Positions 37,801-46,800 of a stretch of DNA of 64,000 nucleotides are shown here, one piece after another. Both the position numbers and the translations under genes were made by a program. Location: assembly GCA_907163375.1 (NCBI GenBank), contig CAJQUW010006967.1, forward strand, positions 496,001 through 560,000. Direction: 5' to 3'. Below the pieces are notes generated by a model. The model did no database searches, was not told the origin of the DNA, and worked only from the letters and a program-made list of their open reading frames with translations. The stretch's first letter is position 1; each line of letters starts with the position of its first letter. This stretch comes from Prostheceraeus crozeri. Lineage: Eukaryota > Platyhelminthes > Polycladida > Euryleptidae.

Positions 37801-40800
37801 TCAACAGAAACAGTCAATTGTTTGTTGTTTTAGTCCTTTGATTGCACTTTCTTTTACTGTTCGCTCACTTGTTGGAAGCTGATAGGTTTTCCGAAATCGA
37901 TCCCTTCGGAAGAGCCATACGAATTGCATCCGTTCTTTATTGTTCATCAGTCCCATTTGGACGTCGTCGTCTTCATCGCTTTCGTCTTTGGAATGCTCGT
38001 CGAGGCGACATTTCTTTTGTTGAGCTTCATGTAGGAGATCTTCGTCGTCAAATTCACCGGCAATGACAACGTCATCATCGAACGATACGAAGTCAACGAA
38101 CTCGTCTGGTGTCATATTTCTTGGGATTGCAACGTCATGTAAGGCATCACCCGCTAAACTGTCAATTTCGCACTCGTTGTTGACTGGTTCCTCTCGCCGG
38201 AAGCCTGCTTTCTTGAAGCAATTCTGAATCGTCTGTTGCTTCACTTGCTTCCAGGATTTGTTCGCGATGTAGACAGCATCAAGTAAGCTTATGCTCCTGG
38301 CAACGGTTTGAGCGCGATGGCTTTCATCGACATCAAGTTCCATGACGATACGGTCGTTCAGTGCCAATCTATAGTGTCCCTTCCAATTTCGGATGACACC
38401 TTGGTCCATCGGCTGGATCAAACTCGTCACATTTGATGGCAAGAAATGCAGACTGATGTTCGTCAGGTCAGTTGAAACATGTGCCGAACAGTTGTCCACG
38501 AGAAGGCAAACACGTCTGCCTGTCAATTGTAATTTCCTGTCCCATTTCTTCATCCACGATGTAAAGATTGCGCAAGTCATCCAAGCCTTTGTTGAGTGTT
38601 CGTAGTGACACGGAAGCTTCGACACATCCTTGGGGAAGCAGCGAGGTCGACGACTCTTTCCGAGCACGAGTAGAGGTCGTCTTTCGTTTCCAGACATATT
38701 AGCACAGAGCGGTGCTGTTATCCTTTCTTTCGCTGTCTTCCCTCCACTGAGCTCTGTGTTAGCCAAACAATGTTCTTTATCACTGACCGCCCTGTAATAA
38801 AGGCCAGTTTCGTCGGCATTAAAGATGTCATCGTCTTTAAATTCACTGATCTTTGGGAGAGTTTCACGAATCAAGTCGTTTGCCGCGTCGTTATCAGCGT
38901 CTTGTTTTTCGTCTTGCTGCCTCTTCAACTTGATGTTAAACCATCTTCTTCTTAAAAATAGTCCGAGAGCTAGCGTGAAGTTGTGCAGGGAACGAGGTAG
39001 TACATAAAACTTTCACATAGCATAGTACACCTCTAACCTACTGCAAAACTTCGCGTCTGCCGGATCAGATCTTTTGCTTTTCAGAAATAGAGAGAATAAC
39101 ACAATCCTATGTATTTCCAGTGGTAAAATTGTGACATTTAAGGTGTTGACTCCATTTTTTCGAATTTTTGCTCATAAAAGTTACACAAATTGGTATTTTG
39201 TTGAACTGGTTATTATAGAAATCATCTACAGATCATGATCTTTCAAATGAGTTATCATTCAGTGACAGACGATGAAGTAAAGTGTACAAACAGACACTTT
39301 TCGTTGGTGTAACTGCAAATTTTAACATAGAAATTTCAGGAAAATTGTTGATATACTTTAACGAAAAGTGCCTGTTTGTACACTTTACTTCATCCTCTGT
39401 CACTGAATGATAACTCATTTGAAAGATCATGATCTGTAGATGATTTCTATAATAACCAGTTCAACAAAATACCAATTTGTGTAACTTTTATGAGCAAAAA
39501 TTCGAAAAAATGGAGTCAACACCTTAAATGTCACAATTATACCACTGGAAATACATAGGATTGTGTTATCCTCTCTATTTCTGAAAAGCAAATGATCTGA
39601 TCCGGCAGACGCGAAGTTTTGCAGTAGGTTATAGGTGTACTATGCTATGTGAAAGTTTCATGTACTACCTCCCTCCGTGCACAACTTCACGCTAGCTCCC
39701 GGACTACAACGCCACAGTTAACCAGATGAAGCTTGGAAGCTGTCGTTGCCTTTGACCGACGTGATGCGTTTAGCTTTTGCTTGAATTTCTGGTCCGGATA
39801 AGTGAGCACCTTGAGCACATTTCTGCTTCACCCAAATGAAGAGCTTCGTCTATGTCTTCGTCACCTCCTCCTCTCGTCCTCTTTCGACCGCTTGATTTTC
39901 CATTGTCAATTTGCTGCTGAATTACAGCCTTCTGTTTCACAAGACGACAAAGACATGTAGCGGAGACCCCGAACTTGTCAGCGATGGCTTTCTGGCTTGA
40001 TCCGTCTGATTCGAGTTCCTTCAGGAGCTGGGCCTTTTGTTTGAGTGTAAGATCTACACGATTCTTTGGCATGACAAACGGACGGACGGAAGGTACACTG
40101 CAATGTCAGTTTATCAGGACATCGAATGAAATTCGAGAAGTATGAATCCTTTATCGTGTGTTCATTCGCTGCATCCAAGACAATACAGTAAACGTCATTA
40201 GCTTTTACTCACTGCTACAGTGAAAGTTTCCTCTATCTATAGAACATTGGTGAAGACGGTGACGGTGCGATTTCCAAGAAAAATTAAGCACGCTTCACGT
40301 AGAAGTCATCGGCAGGGGAAATGAAAAAAACGATCAATGAAAGATGTCAGACTCGAAGCAGCGTTGATGCGAATCCTTTTCAACGAGTTGAGGTCTACGA
40401 TTCCTATATACTTACAGTATACTCGATTGCGATTAACGAGGTGATGGGACGAAAAAATTGCGATTAGGAGGTGATTTCAATAGAGAAAAACCGTTCCCTG
40501 AATGGAATTACGATTAGCGAGGTTGCGATTAACGAGGCTCGACTGTATTAAGAAATATTACGCAGTGGTGATCAAATCAAGAATTCTGATGGGTGCCCGC
40601 GTCCGATTGAACGTGAAATCCAAAAGTCCTCTGAGTCAACTTTTCCTCAAATTTTCAGTTTTTGGTCAATCATTTCGGGTCACAAATCCATTATAATTAA
40701 TGTCAAATTGTCGATGGAGTTCCTGCTTTCAAATTTTTGAATATCTTTGAAAAAAGCTTGAGTTTTTAGGCATAAATAACAGCAGCAAAACAAAATCTTA

Positions 40801-43800
40801 CTTGGAGTTCTTTCTCCTTCTTAAGGAGATCTGTGCGGACAGTGTCACATTCCAGGACGGAATCAACGGCGAGTGTGGAATCTCCCTCCACCTCCTGCTC
40901 TACGTGAAGGATAGAGATATGATTAGGCAGACGCAAATCGCGTCGCGCCATTGCTTTGAGAAGAGTTGTTTTTCCAAGACCGTTCCTTCCAACCAGACCA
41001 TACCGGCGACCATACGCGAAAGTAAGAGAGCCGTCCTCGACAAGTACTCTACATATTGAAAATTCAAAATAAATTCTGTTAGAGGGTGAACTGGGGCAAG
41101 GACGTCTAAATATATTAATAGCATTACTCATACTATATAGACAGTCTTTGACTGGGGTAATCAAAAAATGGACAGCTAAATCAATCTTTAATTGCTCTGA
41201 GATATGTTGGGACTGAAATGAGTGAAAGTGAACTAAAAATTCAGAAAACAATTATCAACAGAGGTGCGCATGTGCACTCAGGAGCGAGGAGCACAAAAAC
41301 TTTGCCGGAGAGTGCACACCTCTGATTATAATCAATTTCAAGTAGATTACTCATGAAAACTGCCATTGATAATCATTTGAATGCACCGAATGCCGCATGT
41401 GAATTGTAGAGGGGGTGTCCGAGCAGATAGCTTCTATCCTTCGGGAAGCTGAGCCGGTTAGCGTTTCATGAAACTGGTATCAACGGTTCGTTCCACAAGA
41501 TGCCGTTCGGAGGAAGGATGCAATTGGATGTATTGGGAGAGACACAACGCAACTTGGAAGAAAGATTGAAAGAGCATTAGCGTTCAATTCGCAATATGGA
41601 TATGTGACCCGATCGGAAGTGGCACAGCATTGCAGTGGAGGCGAATCGTGAAGGAGTCACTGCGGTCCAGGGATCGCAATTCAACCAAGAAAAAACGGAA
41701 AATTGCGATCCCTACTGTGGTCTCATTGTCTTCAGTCGCAGACAAGACGAAGTATCATTTGTGCGATTCGTGAAAGTTTTGACTCTCTCCTGTAATTTTC
41801 TGGTTTAAATGTCTTACTTATTATCTCTGTACAGTAGCATACTCTTTCATTTATTTTGTGACTTCAGAGTTATTTTATCCTTTGTGTGTTGTTTGATACT
41901 TCTTATGTCTGGTGGTCTGTTGATTCTGGTCACCTTCCTGACGATGATTATGTAGAACGATCGAAAGGTATCGTGAAATAGAAAAGATCTCAAAACGAAC
42001 AGCTGTTCCCTTGGAAAATGATTACAATGAGAGAGGATCCATTTTTTTCAAACAATCGACTACAGTTAACATGAGCAATCCACTTGACCTCTTCATAGGG
42101 AATTCATCAGAAAGTTGAACAAACTTACTTGTTTCCGAACGCCAAATCAAAGTTATCGATTCTGATGTCGCGGCCTCGCCCCTTTTCAGGATCGAAACTG
42201 GCGGTGCTACCATGTCGATTGACTTGCTGACTTACTGACGCAAAACCATCCTCCATTGATCTGCAAATGAATGATGCAAAAACCGAAGATTGCAATAAAC
42301 TGGTAAGGAAGACGTTATCATTATCAATTGATTAATATTGATAATGATAACGTCTTCCTTACCAGTTTTGATGCCATTCAGTTATTTTCTAATATCCCTG
42401 TTAAAGAAACTATTGACTATATAACTACTATTATTCCTTTCGAAAAATTTTCCAGTGTCTAAAGATACTTTGAAGGAATTACTTGAAATCGCTTGCACTC
42501 AAGTGCCCTTTATCTTCAATGATAAAAACTACGTTCAAGTTAAAGGTTTAAGCATGGGATCATCCCTAGCCCCAACTATGGCTGAATTTTGCTTACACAT
42601 GATTGAAAAAGATTTAGAATTACCAATAATGTATATCCGTTACGTTGATGATATCTTTGCCATTTTCGAAAATGAACAGTCAGCTAAAACTTTTTTCGTC
42701 TCTCTCAATTCTAGGCATGGTGATATTAAGTTCACTATGGAATACCCCAATAACAATACTCTTAATTTTCTTGACATGACTGTTTATATCGAAGATGGTG
42801 TTTTGAAAAGTAAATGGCTTCTTAAAGAGACTAACAAATTTGTCTATACTCACCAGCTCGCCTATTCTCCTGATAAATATAAGATAAATGCTATTAAAGC
42901 ATTATACACTAGATCGCAAAAATTAACGACCGATCCTGATATTTGTCTTCAAAACAAGAAAATTGTTAAAGCTATTTTTCTTAAGAATGGATACAGTTCT
43001 TCTTTCATTGAATACGTTTTCAATAAGTGTGATACTTATAGCCCTAAACCTGATGATACCAAAGTTTCTATCTATTGGAAGCTACCGTATCTCCCCGAAA
43101 GTCATAAAGAAATATCGATGAAGATTCATAGAATAAATTCCTTTTTAAAAAATAGTCGTTTAAAGATAGCTTACAATACGTACAAATCACAACATTTATG
43201 CCGCTATAAAGATCCTATCCCTTTTAACGAGCATTCCTCCTTAATTTATAGATCCAGTTGTGAGCATTGTCAAGAGTGCTACATCGGGGAAACTCGTCGC
43301 CATCTCTATACCAGGATCAAAGAACACATTAATGGCAGACCAGCCTCTGAAATTTCTCTTCATGAGCACTTCCCAAATGAAAAGTCGTTCTCTATTTTAT
43401 TACATACTAATTACACTCGTATTGGAGAAGCTTTATTGCTTAAATCATACAAAAAACAACAAAAGAAACTCATGAATACCCAAACCGAGTCATTTCAGTT
43501 GTTATTATTTTGAAATTGTTTTTCTTTGTTATTTGTTATGCCTGTTAGCGCTCATTTTGAATGAACTCTTGGATGTATTTAAGTCTTTGCGCATGTATCA
43601 CTGTTGCTGTTCACTGACGATGGTACGTTTCACGTATTGAAACATGTATGACAATAAACGTATTTGATCATGCAATCTCTACGGCATCTTTCGTTATTTT
43701 GGATTTAATCTGCAGTGCGCAATTAACTATTTATATCTGATCTAGATTCTTCTGCAATTTTCTGTGTGTTGAAAAATATCAATTTCATGATAAGCACAAA

Positions 43801-46800
43801 TATTTCAGTATTCTGTCAATGCTGGCACCCGGCATTACATTCAAAATTGTAAATATTTGGCACTGACTTCGATTTAAAATCGAAGTGAAATTGCATACCA
43901 GGTGCATTTCTACTGCTACCTGACCTTGAATTTGTAATTCTTATTATTAAACTACCAAAAATAGTTTCCTCTTTTTTTAAAAAAATCTTCCTACACACAT
44001 GAAATAACACAATAAGTAACTCCGCAATTGCCTGTCGTCAACTGACATTGAGCATGTGGGTCAGCCGATAGACAGATTTTCCTACTTTTCTGATCTATGG
44101 CTTATTTCTCATACTTACTTCAGTGAGTTTGAAGAACTGTTTTCTTTTAAGGCTCTCTTTTCTTGCTTTTCTTTAATTTTCGCTTCTGCCTTTTCGAGCT
44201 TCTTTTGATCCACTATCTGTAGAAAGAAAATAGTTATTGCAGAATACTATTTCAATAGACAAGAAGGATCGTCACCAGTTATTATCATGAATGATGTCTG
44301 GAGAAGGTAAAGGAAGCTATAAAACACATATGAAGTAAGAGCAAAAAGGAAAGACATTAAAATAAACAGATTGTTAGCAAGAGTCGCTCGATAGCTACAT
44401 ATTTCTAACACTACCAGTAGACATGCAATCTTGTGATGTACGTTATTGATTAACGAAGCTAAAATAGTAAATTGAAAGCACTCACGGAGGTATTGTCGCG
44501 TTTCGTCATCCAAATACTAGCTACATCGTCTCCACTCGTATCGACACCACCCAATTGTCCAAGACGAACAGGTGCGTCTAACAGTCGTTTCTCTTCGACC
44601 ACCGTACCATTTTGGACGTTTCTGAAAATGCACACCATCACTGTCAATTTCTCAAAGAAATAATGAGTTCATATTTATGAATGTGTATGGCAATAGACTT
44701 TATAGTATTTTTACTTTTGATTACTTATGATATCCATGATTAATAGTGCTTGTTGGCTTGTCACAACGATACAAGTTTGAACTTATGTCTTAAGAAACCC
44801 ATGAAAATGTATAAACTATACTGCACGTACATACAGTGTGGCTCGAAGAAAATTAGAAGTGGAAGTAAATGGGAGTAGTTCCTTCCCCCGATCTTGTGTC
44901 ACTCGAATATCATTAGCAAATATATCTTGAACTATCGTCCATGAAGTCGGCTAATTAAGTTATTAAAAAGTGCTTCATCAATGAATTTGAAGTCAAAAGT
45001 AACACTAATGATAAGTTCTCTAAGAAACTCCATGACCGAAACAAAACTCGACGAACTAAGATCCACGTTACTTTTGTGGTCGGTTATTGAAACAAAATTT
45101 CTACAAATACAAACATGATTCACTCGTGGCTTGCTTACTTATGGAGAAGTGAGAACATGGACTGACACAATGTTTCGATATCGTCTTCATTTCTTGAAGT
45201 ATCCACTCCGGACAAGATGGCTCCCAGAACCTCATACAGCTCCGAAGCATCTTCAAATTGCTCTGTGTCTTCTAGAATATCTGAAATCAAGACGTAGATG
45301 AAAAGATCCTATCTCACAGCACAGAAGTAAGTTTAAATATGAGGACAACCTCAGTATAAAAGTTGTAGGTGCCACCATTAGGCCTACTCACAGGGACAAA
45401 TTGTTTTGTTTGCGTTGTTTGGTCTAGAGATGACATTTTTTGATACTGAAAGTCACGCCAAGAACTAGTCCCGAGGGGCAGAGAGATCAATTTTCCATTG
45501 AACGTAATGCAAATTCAGGCCTGAATTCTGACGAACTAAATCATTGACACCGCATTGAACGTACAGTCAGTAAATTTAGATCACGAGGGGTCGAATAATG
45601 TGAATAATATTTCCATTTGACGAATTTATCACGAAGAAACATTGAGTCAAAGATTGTAATGTTCACTTGGCAGATGTTCAGTTTTCAATCTGACAACGAC
45701 AGCTCGTGTGCTACCTAATATGACTCTCCTCACGCAGTGCGCGCGCTTGGCCAATCACGTAAGCCAAAGGGAGACGACTCTTTCCACATCTTTCTACCAT
45801 TGCATAAAATGGCTGAGATAGAAACACGTCATCTCCTAGAGTAACAGAGACAGCCGATTCCAACTCTGTGGGCCTACTGCTTTCGTGGTGAATCATTAAC
45901 TACTCTTATTGCATATATCGGGACATCGCACCAGTTTTGATCGACTACCACAATGTCGCAACTTTTTAAAAATAATTGACTCATTTAAGATTATATTCAA
46001 CACACTTGTCACTATAAATGAACAAAGTCAGATTTGTCTAGCTAATTCACAAACGCAAATGTGTAATTGCAACTACAGAAAGATGCATTTTTTTGTTGAC
46101 AAGACGATAAACTGTCAATGAGAGTTGCGGAGTTGCGGTAAACAATCAAAGCCCTTGTGCACAACCAATAATTATATTTCACTATATTGCCCAAATAGCA
46201 AAAATTCTTTTTAACGATAATTCCGAAGTTAGCAAAAAAAATTTATCAAATGTCACCGTATGCTACATGCATATTTCTGGGAATGAATAAATTCTTTCTG
46301 GGGACAGCATTATCAAATAAACAAGAAAAGAATAACTACCAAAATATGCATTCTAATAGTTAAGTGATTGAAAACTACAAAAATAATAAAAGCATGTGAT
46401 GAACACAAACTTTCTATTTGCCTGGCTTCTGTGACAAATTAAAGACGCGTACATGCTTTCCTTCAGGAAACGAGGATTACACTGTTTATGGATTCGTCCT
46501 ACTTTTAGACATTGAGGATTTAAAAGTAATCTAGCAATTGATAAATGCATCAAATCTTGTAAAGTTCACTATTATGAATTATACAAAAAAATTACTGTTA
46601 TTAAAATTCATTAATCTCATAATTATTATGTGAATTTGTTACACTAACAATGAAAAAGACACATTCTGTCACATCGGTCCATCCTTGTGATCTGTTGAAA
46701 AATACATCTCATTAAATACGGCATTGTTATAAATTGTTGCAGTCATTATCTCCATTATTTATGAGTCGCGTTATAAACGCTATCATAATTTGATTCTCTA

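Larger units (their letters stand above)
37499..40545 (-). mobile_element. pogo/Tigger transposon
   Basis: Ends CAGTCGAACCTCGTTAAT (37499) and ATTAACGAGGCTCGACTG (40545), with TA at the right flank. ATTGCGATTAACGAG-like words repeat inside both ends. It codes a Tigger/jerky-type transposase on the minus strand: helix-turn-helix part at 39770-40072 and DDE part at 37801-38928. The two are separated by a 744-bp foldback element (38961-39704) that has landed in the reading frame. It lies in ABCF3 intron 6, on the host's sense strand. Confidence 0.88.
42297..43700 (+). mobile_element. Penelope-like element, 5'-truncated
   Basis: Starts with a perfect 32-bp inverted repeat (42297-42328 and 42337-42368, 8-base centre), then the 3' part of a Penelope-like element: RT, GIY-YIG endonuclease and a 3' UTR with a hammerhead-like motif (43600-43660). 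The 5' half of the RT is missing. It is antisense in ABCF3 intron 4 and begins 36 bases from the exon 5 acceptor. It looks fairly young, as the frame is long and clean. Confidence 0.85.
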
